From assembly GCF_910594005.1 (NCBI RefSeq), contig NC_057826.1:83573163-83637162 (forward strand): a stretch of 64,000 nucleotides of DNA. The letters run 5' to 3'. This DNA comes from Cervus elaphus (lineage: Eukaryota > Chordata > Mammalia > Artiodactyla > Cervidae). Both the position numbers and the translations under genes were made by a program. Below the pieces are notes generated by a model that worked only from the letters and a program-made list of their open reading frames with translations, had not been told where the DNA came from and searched no databases. Shown piece by piece: positions 21,822 to 31,328 of the stretch. Each line of letters begins with the position of its first letter. Position 1 is the stretch's first letter.

Positions 21822-22345
21822 TACAAATTTATACGTATATATAAATGTTTGACATACAGGTATAAAATCACATCTATCTTCAGGACTTCATACACAGACA
21901 AAACAGACTTCAGAGGTTCTTTCGGAGGCAGTGGTTTAAGTGATGTGCTAATGTCCTCATAAGACTGTAAAATGCCTTGCCTGTCCCTCTCCAGCTTCCC
22001 TTCTCCCTCACCCCATTTCTTTCCACAGTTGCAGCTCCCAGTCCAGGGGGTACCACACAACACTTTAGGTGTCAATCAACAATTGTCACTGTGTGAAGCT
22101 AGCGGGACAGCGGCGCCTGACTCTGCACATGTTCTCAGGACACACAGAGCCTGTGTCTCTTCTGGGCCGTGGGGGCCAGCCTCCCCCTGGCTATGACCTG
22201 TGGCTTCTTCTAGGAGTCAGTCAAGCAGTGGATGTGAAATGAATCAAGAAGATGTGTGTCAACACCACTCTAAAGAAAAGTGCCAGCATTCCATGTCCTT
22301 ATACCCACCTCCCCAACACTCCTGACCTCGGGTGAACATCTATGC

Positions 22346-22552
22346 CAGGATCTCCCAACCTCAGCAACACCGACACTTAGGCCAGATAATTTGGGCTGTT
22401 CTCTCTATTATGGGATATTTAGAGGATTCCCTAACCTCTAAACACTTGACACCAACAGCACCTTCACCCCCAATTTGGGACAACCAGAAATGTCTCCAGA
22501 CATTATCAAATGTCCTTTGGAAAGCAAAATTGGCCCAGGTTGAGAATCTGTG
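22346..22552 (-). mobile_element. MER20 hAT MITE
   Basis: CTCCCAACCTCAGCAACACC, GACACTTAGGCCAGATAATT, AAATGTCTCCAGACATTATC and a GGTTGAGAATCTGTG terminus occur in the order expected of an antisense MER20. The ends are imperfect inverted repeats. It is non-autonomous and long dead. Confidence 0.88.
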
Positions 22553-23084
22553 TCTACATAGACATATATTGTGTATACAGAAATGTATATACACATGCAA
22601 ACAATTAAATATTTATATGTCCTTATTTTAAGTTGGCATCTGGTATAAACTTTTCAATCAGCATATGCACAAAACAGAAATGTGACATGTTTTCTTCCTT
22701 TTCTCTTAAAAATTAATGTCATCTGTGATAATAGTGACATTTGTAGTAATTAAATAAGTATAATCATCTGATATCTTTCTGTAAAGTTGTATTTACCTTA
22801 ACCAGCAATGAGAAGGGAACTTTTGGATCCTTGATTTATTTCCCATGGTCCTTCCCACCTTGACTCCTGACTCCTTGAACTCGGAGAACCCGGATAGACA
22901 AATCCAGGGTTGAGTACCATCTACATGTGTCTCTCTCCAGCCATGACATCCCAGAGAGCCCTCTGAAAACTGTTTAAAGGGGAAACGAAGACACATTGAG
23001 GTCTCGTATATCCCCAATTATGCAAGAGTACTTTCTAAATTAGTCCAAATGCAGTCTGTTAGTCAGGAGCAAAGGCTATGGTGA
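22553..23084. other. Unassigned AT-rich sequence
   Basis: No repeat or gene recognised over about 530 bp. Confidence 0.4.
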
Positions 23085-23210
23085 GGGGCAAATATCATTT
23101 TATAAATGCGGAAAGTGAAACTCACAAAGATTGTGATTTCTCTAAACTGTGCAACAGTTTAGTGACCTAACTGGGACTGGAAGTTGGGTACCTTGACTCC
23201 AAAAGTAGTT
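23085..23210 (-). repeat. MIR SINE (antisense)
   Basis: ATTTTATAAATGCGGAAAGTG through GTGACCTAACTGGGACTGG follows the antisense MIR order with heavy decay. Confidence 0.6.
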
Positions 23211-23300
23211 CTTCCTGGTCTGCTGCAAGAACCTTAGCTCCAGAGAGCTCAAAATATCATTGATGTAACAGTAGGATGAGTGTGACTGCCACAGCCTGTG

Positions 23301-23390
23301 TGTGCATGTCTACAGGGATCAAACCAGCATCTTTTATGTCTTGTGCATTGGCAGGTGGGTTCTTTACCACTAGCATCACCTGGGAAGCCC
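23301..23390 (-). mobile_element. Truncated Bov-tA head
   Basis: Only the tRNA-like head complement survives (GGGATCAAACCAGCATC to CTAGCATCACCTGGGAAGCC). It shares its unusual CCACTAGCA variant with the neighbouring full copy at 23412-23623 and is bounded by similar flank words at 23289-23300 and 23391-23402. Confidence 0.8.
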
Positions 23391-23411
23391 CCACAACCTA
23401 TGCGTACATGC

Positions 23412-23623
23412 CAAGTCATTTCAGTTGTCTGATTTTTTGTGACCCCGTGGACTATAGCCTACCAGGCTCCTCTGTCCATTGGATTCTCCAGGTAAGAATC
23501 CTGGAGTGGGTTACCCTGCCCTCCTCCAGAGAATCTTTCTCACCCAGGGATAGAACCCACATCTCTTATGTCTCCTGCATTGGTAGCCAATTTCTTTACC
23601 ACTAGCACTACCTAGGAAGCCCC
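23412..23623 (-). mobile_element. Bov-tA SINE
   Basis: Antisense full-length copy with body complement (GTGACCCCGTGGACTATAGC at 23440-23459) and head complement at 23570-23620. A third version of the CCACAgCCTgt flank word follows at 23624-23634. Confidence 0.9.
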
Positions 23624-23638
23624 CCACAGCCTGTACAT

Positions 23639-23951
23639 TTCATCAAAGGAAGCTTTGCTTCAAGAGAGATCAGGAATGCAAAATGCAAAGAGAAAAGATA
23701 GATTCAGAGTAGATTTTTAATGCTCAAAGCAGAAATAAGTTCTTGAAAATTAAAGCTTTTGATTTTCAGAACTGTTTTTTAAGTTCTAAATACCTAATTT
23801 TTAGCTTAGCAGCAAAGCTCTGAAGGAACTGAGCCATAGAGTGTAGATTGGGGAAAGGATAGGTGGAAGCTAAACTCCCAGCTGCCAGAGATTAACTATG
23901 AATCAGCAAAGTGGGTGGGGGTGGGTGGGAGGCAGTGATGAGAGCAGGAAA
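23639..23951. other. Unassigned sequence
   Basis: No feature seen in this 310-bp stretch. Confidence 0.4.
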
Positions 23952-24088
23952 AATGAAAGTTTCTCAGTCGTGGACTCTTTGTGACCCCATGGACTATACA
24001 GTCCATGGAATTCTCCAGGGCAGAATACTGGAGTGTGTAGCCTTTCCCTTCTCCAGGGGATTTTCCCAACCCAGGGATCAAACCCAAA
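23952..24088 (-). mobile_element. Bov-tA fragment
   Basis: Antisense body complement ending inside the head at GGGATCAAACCCAAA. The rest of the head is missing, replaced by BovB-like sequence. Confidence 0.85.
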
Positions 24089-24105
24089 AGGACACTGCTA
24101 ATTTT

Positions 24106-24194
24106 GTGATGGACAGGGAGGCCTGGCGTGCTGTGATTCATGGGGTCGCATAGAGTCAGACACGACTGAGCGACTGAACTGAACTGAACTGAAT
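24106..24194 (+). mobile_element. BovB 3' terminus
   Basis: A sense 3'-end fragment: GGACAGGGAGGCCTGGCGTG at 24111-24130, GTCAGACACGACTGAGCG, then an (ACTGA)n-type tail at 24173-24194. Confidence 0.88.
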
Positions 24195-24469
24195 GTTCCA
24201 GGCTGGGAGAAGGAGCTGCATTCCTTAGTCTATTGAGCTTCAAATCTCAGTGGGAGAAGAAGTAACAAAATCAGTCTCTAAAATGTCTGAGCGATGAGAA
24301 GGGAAGGGCCTTGAGATGCAGCAAACCTTGGAGAAGGACACCTGTCCAGTGGAGGAGCACAAGCATATGGACCCAAGAGTCCCACTCTACCCATCCTGGT
24401 GCAGAAAATAGACAGGTGTTTCCATGGCAGCAAAGAGCAGATAGGCTACTGAGCAGCAAAATCCCCTCC
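24195..24469. other. Unassigned sequence
   Basis: No recognised feature. Confidence 0.35.
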
Positions 24470-24965
24470 TAGGGAACTCTCAACAACAGGAATGGATGCC
24501 CTGTGGCACCAGATGAGGATACAGTCATGTCCCCGCTCATGTGGGAGACAATTGTCCAAAGACCAGACTGGATGGCAAATCTCAGCAGACACCAGTGGAA
24601 TGGAGGCTGACAAATGTGCCTCACTGGAGTAAGGACTGTTGGATGACAGTGGGGGGTGGAAAATAACATGTCCAGCAAATATCCAGAGACTCGTTCTGAC
24701 TGGACCAGCCCATGTCACATGCCCAACTCCACTGAACCAATCACTGTGGTCAGAGGAGTTCTCATTCTGATTGGTTGGGGCTTGAGTTGTAGGATCCACT
24801 CCCAGAGCTGAGGCTGTCTCAACCAGGCTTTGTGAACCAAAGTGGGGAAAGATAGAACCCTACATAAAATTGGAGCTTTTGTTAGAAGAAGAAATAAATT
24901 CATAGGGAGATGGACAAATGTCCATGAAAGAGGTATTTGAAGAAGTCTCAGCAGGACTGCAAATA
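24470..24965 (+). repeat. Ancient L1M-type 3'-UTR-like repeat
   Basis: TGTCACATGCCCAACTCCAC at 24713-24732, CCAATCACTGTGGTCAGAGG at 24738-24757 and GATGGACAAATGTCCATG near 24909 follow the order of an old mammalian L1 3' UTR class also represented at 19805-20410. Confidence 0.5.
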
Positions 24966-25206
24966 TTATGTTTGCTTAGCAAGTCTGCATTCTCGTTTTC
25001 AGGCTCACATGATCCCTAACCAGAATGGGAGCAAGGGCTTCACTCCATTTCACACTTTAACTCTGAGAGATAAAATGGAGAATAGTATCCATCTGTCAGG
25101 TTTGCCCAGATGAGAATTTACCTTCCTTGTAAAGCTGTAGGACGGGGCACCTGGAGGATTCATCCTCTGTGGACATGGAATTTGATGCCAACCTACCTGG
25201 CCTTTA

Positions 25207-25513
25207 GGCTTCCCTGGCAGCTCAGCTGACAAAGAATCCACCTGCAATGCAGGAGACCCAAGACATCCTGGAGAAGGGATAGGCTACCCACTCCAATATT
25301 CTTGGGCTTCCCTGGTGGCTCAGACGGTGAAGAATCCACCTGCAATGCAGGAGACCTGGGTTCGATCTCTGGGTTGGAAGATCCTCTGGAGAAGGGAACC
25401 ACTACCCACTCCAGTATTCTTGCCTGGAGAATTCCATGGACAGAAGAACCTGGCAGGCTCCAGTCCATGGGGTTGCAAAGAGTCAGACATGACTGAACAA
25501 CTTTCACTTTCAT
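25207..25513 (+). mobile_element. Composite one-and-a-half Bov-tA
   Basis: A partial sense Bov-tA (25207-25304) ends at its CTCCAATATTCTT word and runs directly into a second, full head-to-tail copy (25305-25511, head GGGCTTCCCTGGTGGCTCAG). The candidate TSD lies outside the pair: 25195-25206 and 25512-25523 agree at 10 of 12 positions, so the pair behaves as one insertion or was rearranged after one insertion. Confidence 0.85.
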
Positions 25514-25523
25514 CTGGCCTTCA

Positions 25524-25864
25524 TGCTGGAAGGCTTTGGTTGGGAGTCCTATGCTTGAGGGCTGCTTTGATCAATGCTGATGGTGCCATGATCTGATCTT
25601 TGGGAAGCCAGCTCTGTGGCCCCCAGAGGCCACAGAGCAGAGCCCACATCCCTCTGTCGAGATGGTCTGGGTTCATGCCAGTGTCCTAATCACTGAGCCT
25701 TAAGTACGTAAGCAAAATTTGCCCAAGGACCAACCACTGGTACCAGAACCAGGATTTGTTCCCATACTTATGCAGTTCTCTTTCCATGGCTGCTATTGCT
25801 AGGAGTGTCGTCCAGACCCTGACTCTCAATCCCACTCAATTTTATGGAACATAGTAGAGTTGCC
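25524..25864. other. Unassigned sequence
   Basis: No recognised feature over 340 bp. Confidence 0.35.
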
Positions 25865-26010
25865 CCCTTACTACATAGCAGGCACATGCAGATGAGGAAA
25901 AGGAAGCTCTGCAGGCTGCCCATGTCACTCAGCTAAGGAGGGGAGCCGGGTGGTCCTAGGAGAACCAGAGCTTCCCCTGACTCTCAGTTCTGTGCTCCAT
26001 GCTCTGCCTA
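25865..26010 (-). repeat. MIR SINE (antisense)
   Basis: GCAGATGAGGAAAAGGAAGC and CCCATGTCACTCAGCTAAGG are antisense MIR words in order. Confidence 0.6.
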
Positions 26011-26059
26011 TGTTTGTCCAGCACTCCTGGCCTCGCATCCTGAGTGGGCCAACCAACTA

Positions 26060-26310
26060 GGGTCCTGGTTGGAAGCAGACTATTGGCACTCCAGTATCCA
26101 AGAAAGCGAGTTAGGGAAGTTATGGTCCTGTGATGTCATCAATAGTCGGAGAAAAAGGTTCACAAAGGCCTCTTGGCTGTTACAACTTTCATTCCTCCAT
26201 CATCTCGGTGATGCCTGTTTGCCTGGCCCCTTAAATATTGTCTTTGTAAAGAAACCTATGCATGAAACCATCATGGTTGGAGCCCTGTTTCTCCAGGACC
26301 CAGCATCTCT
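26060..26310. other. Possible conserved non-coding block D
   Basis: Repeat-free, with TGTGATGTCATCAATAG near 26130-26146 (a CRE/bZIP-like TGATGTCA core) and CTTAAATATTGTCTTTG. Weak, composition-based call. Confidence 0.2.
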
Positions 26311-26744
26311 GTTTCCGTGAAGCACCACCCTCCTGGACCAGAGGACACCAGCTTCCCCCTTTCACTATGGTTCTTCTCCTCCAGTACAATTTAATCATTT
26401 TTTAAAGAGTCCCCATTTTTCGATAAATGGTAAAATACTGGTTTCTCTTCTCTTCTAGCCTGAGTCTCTAACAGCTGGTATACATATTACAGAGAATAGC
26501 AGGAATCAGTCATACAAAATCTTGGTGAAAGAGCAGAAAGAAAATAGAAAAGCTTTCATCTTCTATTTAGCACAAAACTATAATGGGTGGAACACTTTCT
26601 AATTCCTCAGCAAGGGAGTATCCCATGCTCACCATGAGTCCTTGGGAAGGTGGACAAATGTATGTTGACATTACTTGGTAGGAAGGGGTGGTAGGCCCAT
26701 TTGACCATATGTGCTATCACCAAAGAACTAAAATTTTAAAAAAG
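26311..26744. other. Unassigned sequence
   Basis: AT-rich, no recognised feature. Confidence 0.35.
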
Positions 26745-26990
26745 ACAAAATATGGTGGCCACCTCATTGCCATTTCTGTATTATTCGTTGATGGTATTTA
26801 ACATAAAATACTGCTGACCCAGCCGAAATCTTCAGAATTTGAAGTCTGCATCAAATCCTCATGCGCCATATTTTTGACTTGCAAATGCCTCCAAGAATAG
26901 CTGGAGTGTCCTTATTAAGCCCAGCTTGCGATGCATCCGTACTTCGCGCCGTCTGCTCTGGCACTGTATAATTCATGGACTTGCCTTATG
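26745..26990. other. Candidate conserved non-coding block E
   Basis: A repeat-free 245-bp block keeping several CpGs (CATGCGCCAT near 26861, CATCCGTACTTCGCGCCGTC at 26934-26953) amid AT-rich words such as CTGTATTATTCGTTGATGG and CCATATTTTTGACTTGC. CpG retention in otherwise AT-rich intergenic DNA suggests constraint or recent change. Inference only. Confidence 0.33.
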
Positions 26991-27409
26991 AAGTTAGGGA
27001 GGGATTGAAACTGTGACCGGCCCATGAACCCAAGCTGACACTTCCATTATTTTAAAAGGAACACAGAGAAAGCTGAAACTTGACCCATCTCTCAGTTCCA
27101 TCCAAACTGCAGGGTCACCAAGCCCACCTTGCTTCATCCAGGTCCCAGGTCCATCCATCTGCATGGAATCTGGGGTCATCAGACTAGGGGGACAGAAGAT
27201 CTAGGCCCATCCTACGCTGGGCATGACTCACCATCTCTGGTGACTATGCAGCAGCTCAGAAAACAAGCCTGTAACCCATGGTATCTGGGGTTGAGTTTAA
27301 ATAATTTAAACAAGGAAGGGGAAACCCAATCATGGTCATCAGCACCATAGTTACCATACGTGGGCTCTTCCAGCCTGTAAGACCCTGGACCTACCACCTC
27401 ATCTGAGCC
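26991..27409. other. Unassigned sequence
   Basis: No recognised feature. Frames on both strands overlap. Confidence 0.35.
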
Positions 27410-27545
27410 ACACAGCAAAGTAGAAATTATCATCTCACTTTACAGAAGAAGAAATTGTGGCTGAGAGGCTGGTCTAATGCTATATAGATATTCACAAAAA
27501 AAACCTGGATTGAAACAGAGGTCTGTTGGGCTCCAAAGCCCATGT
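27410..27545 (-). repeat. MIR SINE (antisense)
   Basis: ATTATCATCTCACTTTACAG then GAAGAAATTGTGGCTGAGAG and CTCCAAAGCCCATG follow antisense MIR order. Confidence 0.75.
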
Positions 27546-27552
27546 TTTAGTC

Positions 27553-27825
27553 AGTGGTCACCAAATGGGGTGTATAATCCCCAGGCTGGACATTGGCAAA
27601 TAGGAAGAAATAATAGGATGGGAAGAAAAGAATAGGAATGTTATTTACATTTTAAAATTGCATTTCAAATCATCCATATCTGTACATGTTCATTGTATAC
27701 ATAATATATTATTACATTTGAATGTGCATAATGAATAAACAATACATATACATATATTGGTAGAGGTGGGATCTATTTTTTTCTTGAGAGTGAGGCAGAA
27801 GTTGACAAGTTTAGACACCACTGCT
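27553..27825. mobile_element. Possible hAT-type MITE
   Basis: The ends CAGTGGTCACCAAA and GTTTAGACACCACTG form a short imperfect inverted repeat of hAT type around an AT-rich 240-bp interior. No clear 8-bp TSD, and the family is not named. Confidence 0.4.
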
Positions 27826-28242
27826 CTTGGCTCCTTTCTGTCCTGACCCCTCCCTGCCCAGGGGATCCAAAAAGGAGACACTCACCTGAAACCCCTTTAC
27901 CTGCAAACATAACGCCTCCGCCCTGCCCTCCCAGCCTTGCAAGTGAAGAAACAGATGGAAATGAAATTGAAGACCACTTGTCATTTGCATTTTGCCCTCA
28001 GGCCACAGCACCTCACTGTGCTACAGCCCCTCTTCTTTGGGCATGAGGGGCTTTTTTGAGGGGTCTTGCACCCTCAGGAAGGGGTAGTCCTGAGTTGGAA
28101 GCCTGAGGTTCCATCCCCAGGTGGAAATGTGCCTCCTTGTGTGGGGTTTCCTAAAGCTGACCCAACTGCAGGACAGACAGACACGACTGCGCTGCTGTCC
28201 TATGTCATCTTGACTGCAATGCTTCCCTTCCCTAGAGCACCA
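27826..28242. other. Unassigned sequence
   Basis: Frames of 111-128 residues overlap on opposite strands at 28021-28407. No domain. Confidence 0.35.
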
Positions 28243-28385
28243 GTACGTATGTGCTCTGAAGATTATAAAAGAGGGCCACCTGTCCCAGGACTCGGGGCCC
28301 ACAAGAGCTGGGTGGTCTTGATAAGAAAGAGTCCCCTGTGTAAAGATCAGGTTCTGGGCATCTCCAGGGGAGAAGATAGGCTGTG
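28243..28385. repeat. Direct duplication, copy 1
   Basis: Shares about 85-90% identity with 29328-29463. Common words include TGTGCTCTGAAGATT, TGGTCTTGATAAGAAAGAGT and CATCTCCAGGGGAGAAGA. It is not an interspersed family that I recognise. Confidence 0.8.
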
Positions 28386-28696
28386 CAGGCAGTGGTCGTG
28401 ATCCCACTATTGGTTCTCCAGGGGACCTAATGACCTAGATGACATGAACACCCTAGGAAAGGCAGAAGAGCCTTCTGAATGAGCCTCCTAGTCCTCCTCA
28501 CAGTCCTGTCATCCTTTACCCAGCATGGCAGGATGATGACGGCTCGCATTCATTTAGAAGGTATTTCCTCAGCACCTTCAGTACTGGGCACTGCAGTCAC
28601 AGCACAGATCAAAAATCCACAGTCTCAGTGGGAGAGTTTCCACTGGCGTGGAGGAGACAGAAAAGCAGCAAGAAACAATCTGATAAAAATAACTCC

Positions 28697-29317
28697 CGGG
28701 AGTTTGGGATTAGCAGATGCAAACTACTATATATAGGATGGCTAACCAACAAGGTCCTACTGTATAGCACAGGGAACTATATTCAACATCCTGAGATAAG
28801 TCATAATGGAAAAGAATATGAAAAAGAATATATATATACATATGTATGTATAACTGAGTCACTCTGCCGTACAGCAGAAATTAACACAACATTGTAAATC
28901 AACTATTGTTGTTCAGTCGCTCAGTCGTGTCCGACTCTTTGCAACCCCATGGACTGCAGCACGCCAGGCTTCCCTGTCCTTCACCACCTCCCCGAATTTG
29001 CTCAAACTCACGTCAGTGATGCTATCCAACCATCTTGTCCTCTGTCGTCTCCTTCTCCTCCTGCCTTCAATCTTTCCCACCATCAGCGTGCTTTCCAATG
29101 AGTTGGCTCTTCACATCAGGTGGCCAAAGTATTAGAACTTCAGCCTCAGTCCTTCCAATGAATATTCAGGATTGATTTCCTTTAGGATTGACTGGTTTGA
29201 TCTCCTTGCGGTCCGAGAGACTCTCCAACACCACAGTTCAAAAGCATCAATTCTTTGGCACTCAGCCTTCTTTATCAACTATACTTCATTAAAATTAAAA
29301 AAATAATAAAAAAACAC
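28697..29317 (+). mobile_element. Artiodactyl L1 3' end, split by BovB, with TSD
   Basis: A sense L1 3' UTR (GGGAGTTTGGGATTAGCAG near 28699, AACAAGGTCCTACTGTATAG at 28749-28768) runs to AAATCAACTAT at 28896-28906, is broken by a BovB copy, and resumes at 29274 with the L1 terminus and A-rich tail. An 8-bp direct repeat ATAACTCC at 28689-28696 and 29318-29325 bounds the insertion. 5'-truncated and non-coding. Confidence 0.93.
28907..29273 (-). mobile_element. BovB LINE nested in L1, with TSD
   Basis: A 367-bp antisense BovB 3' portion, flanked by a perfect 9-bp repeat of L1 sequence, ATCAACTAT, at 28898-28906 and 29274-29282. The minus-strand frame 29098-28913 encodes 61 residues of the BovB protein's C-terminal end. 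The copy lost about 90 bp internally compared with the element at 9091-9600 in the corresponding region. Confidence 0.93.
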
Positions 29318-29327
29318 ATAACTCCTG

Positions 29328-29463
29328 CTGTACATGTGTGCTCTGAAGATTCACCACCTGTCCTAGTGCATGGGGTCCACAAGAGCTGGCTGGTCTTGAT
29401 AAGAAAGAGTCCCCTGTGAAAAGAACAGGTTCTGAGCATCTCCAGGGGAGAAGACAGGCTTGG
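29328..29463. repeat. Direct duplication, copy 2
   Basis: Second copy of the segment at 28243-28385. Its left edge begins right after the TSD of the intervening L1. It carries small indels relative to copy 1 (a short deletion near 29351). Confidence 0.8.
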
Positions 29464-29904
29464 CTTATTCAATGGGACAGAAAAAAGGCTGGGGTAGCTG
29501 AAGCAGAGGGAAGAGATCAGCTGCTGGCAGGAGAGGCCAGGTAAATGGGTAGGAGCACATAGAGCCACAGATCTAGCAGTGCTGCTGCAGGGAGGAATCT
29601 CCGACCCACTCCTAACCTCCCCCAGGTGATAATGCAGTGCAAAGTGAATCCGGAGCTATGAGTACTCCAGCCTCCGACAGGCCCACACTCCCCTTTGAGA
29701 AGTCTGCTTGGTTCGAGAACCCAAGGAAGATGTTGCCACTGAAGACTGAGGATTGGGGAGCTAGCTAGAAGCTTAGATTGTGCAACAGGGGCCTCCCCAC
29801 CCCACCTCCTGACGGTGACTTGAGCGGCTTCCTCCCCCATCAGGACCAGGGTCTTGCAGTAGACACTCGGTGACTGGGGCCTGGCTGGCAGGCAGTGTGC
29901 CTGC
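29464..29904. other. Unassigned sequence
   Basis: No repeat recognised. The minus-strand 130-residue frame at 29517-29909 has no domain. Confidence 0.35.
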
Positions 29905-30215
29905 AGCAAGTGTCTGGCCGCCGGTACTCCGCTTCACCGCCCGTGCCCCCTCGGCCGTGAAGCCCAGAGCTCCCCTCGCAGTGCCCCTTGCTGCTCGGAA
30001 CGGGCAGGCGGCGGGAGGCCAGTGCATTCTCTGAGCTCCCTGCCTCCCTCTGGGCCTCTGGAGGCGCTGAGGAGCCTGGCTCTGCACTCAGGATTAACAG
30101 CCTGGAGGCGGGGAGGGGGCACACTGGGAGTGGAGTTTTCACAGCTCCCACCCACGGCTAGCGACACAAAGGCAAACAGGCCCCCGTGTGCCATCCGCTA
30201 GAGCCAGGCCCCCGC
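29905..30215. promoter_or_regulatory. CpG-rich patch
   Basis: The first 120 bp contain more than a dozen CpGs (GGCCGCCGGTACTCCGC, CACCGCCCGTGCC, GGGCAGGCGGCGGGAGG). Frequency falls off after 30065. It is too short and uneven for a classic CpG island. It may be an orphan CpG cluster or enhancer. No TATA or coding exon is visible downstream. Confidence 0.35.
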
Positions 30216-30419
30216 ACATATGGGACCCAGGGGAGGCAGGCGTCCTCCAGGAGGGGAGGGCCAGCTGGTAGCTGGGGATGGGGGCCACCCCAGAGACACC
30301 CCTGACAGGAGCGAGCTGATGAGAGCGGTCACCGCCTCATCGTGCACACCCACATGCCAGATCCCCTGCTGAGTGCCTGATGCTCAGAACTCAGCCCCTG
30401 CCCCACACTTCACTCAGGG

Positions 30420-30570
30420 AGTCTGAGGTTCGGAGTTATGACCACCCCCACTCTATGGATGTGGACGCCAAGGCCCAAAGAGGTGAATTAAGAGTCCAAG
30501 GTCTAGGAAGTGGCAGAAAGGGGATGTGAAATCCACTGGCCTGCTCCATGTCCCAGGCTGCCCCTGTCAC
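30420..30570 (-). repeat. MIR SINE (antisense)
   Basis: ACTCTATGGATGTGGACGCC to AGTGGCAGAAAGGGGATGTG follows antisense MIR order. Confidence 0.65.
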
Positions 30571-30730
30571 ATTGCTGCCTTCTCAAGGCCTTGAGCGTCT
30601 GCTGACCGTCCCTTGGGACCAAGCCCTGGGTCAACTGCAGGGCATAAACAAGGACAGGCTCTTCAGAGTCAGTGAACTTAGCGCTGAATCACAGAGACAA
30701 GACGACACCCAGGAAACATTCTAGAATGAA
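30571..30730. other. Unassigned sequence
   Basis: No feature recognised. Confidence 0.3.
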
Positions 30731-30734
30731 AGAA

Positions 30735-30942
30735 TTTGCTGTTGTTGCTCACTCGCTCAGCCATGTCCAACTCTTTCTGACCCCATGGACTGCAGCAAGC
30801 CAGTCTTCCCTGTCCTTCACGATTTCTTGGAGTTTGCTAAAACTCATGTCCAAAGAGTCCATGGTGCCATCCAACTATCTCCTCCTCTGTCGCCCCCTTC
30901 TCCTCCTGTCCTCAATCTCTCCCAGCATCAGGGTCTTCATGG
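30735..30942 (-). mobile_element. BovB LINE fragment (antisense)
   Basis: An antisense BovB 3' end: a GCTGTTGTTGCTCACTCGC terminus, CCCATGGACTGCAGCAAGCC at 30782-30801, and CCAGCATCAGGGTCTTC at 30921-30937 where it stops. 5'-truncated at about 210 bp. Confidence 0.9.
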
Positions 30943-30949
30943 GGTTGAA

Positions 30950-31093
30950 TAAGGGAGAACAGTGCACTGATCTTGGGAATCAGACAAACCTGGTTGGGAC
31001 CTGAGCTCTCTGAATCTCAGTCTCCTTATCTGTAAAATGAGCCCTTCACAGAGTGGTCCATTAGGATCCTGAGAGCACTTGCACAGTATTTGG
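30950..31093 (+). repeat. MIR SINE
   Basis: Sense MIR core with CAGACAAACCTGGTTGGGACC at 30981-31001 and CTCCTTATCTGTAAAATGAG at 31022-31041. It is bounded on the right by a younger Bov-tA. Confidence 0.85.
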
Positions 31094-31292
31094 CAAGGAC
31101 AGCTCAGTTGGTAAAGAATCCGCCTGTAATGCACGGGACCTGGGTTCGATCCGTGGGTTGGGAAGATCCCCTGGAGAAGGGAAAGGCTGGCTACCCTCTC
31201 CAGTATTCTGGCCTGGAGAATTCCATGGACTGTATAATCCATGAGGTTGCAAAGACTTGAATATAACTGAGCGACTTTCACTTCACTTCACT
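31094..31292 (+). mobile_element. Bov-tA SINE
   Basis: A sense copy with head (GTTGGTAAAGAATCCGCC), body (GGGAAGATCCCCTGGAG at 31161-31177) and a (CACTT)n-type tail at 31279-31292. It inserted at the end of the MIR. Confidence 0.92.
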
Positions 31293-31328
31293 TCATGAAG
31301 GTTTCCTTGGTCATGAAGGTTTCCTTGC
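31293..31328 (+). repeat. 18-bp tandem duplication
   Basis: TCATGAAGGTTTCCTTGg at 31293-31310 is repeated at 31311-31328 with one mismatch. Confidence 0.9.

Noticed and set aside
23289..23638. Repeat-spacer-like pattern
   Set aside because: Repeated units are Bov-tA heads and TSD words, not a CRISPR array. The genome is mammalian.
29773..30194. Overlapping minus-strand frames in the CpG patch
   Set aside because: Three frames are open together because of high GC. No start context, domain or splice site supports a protein.
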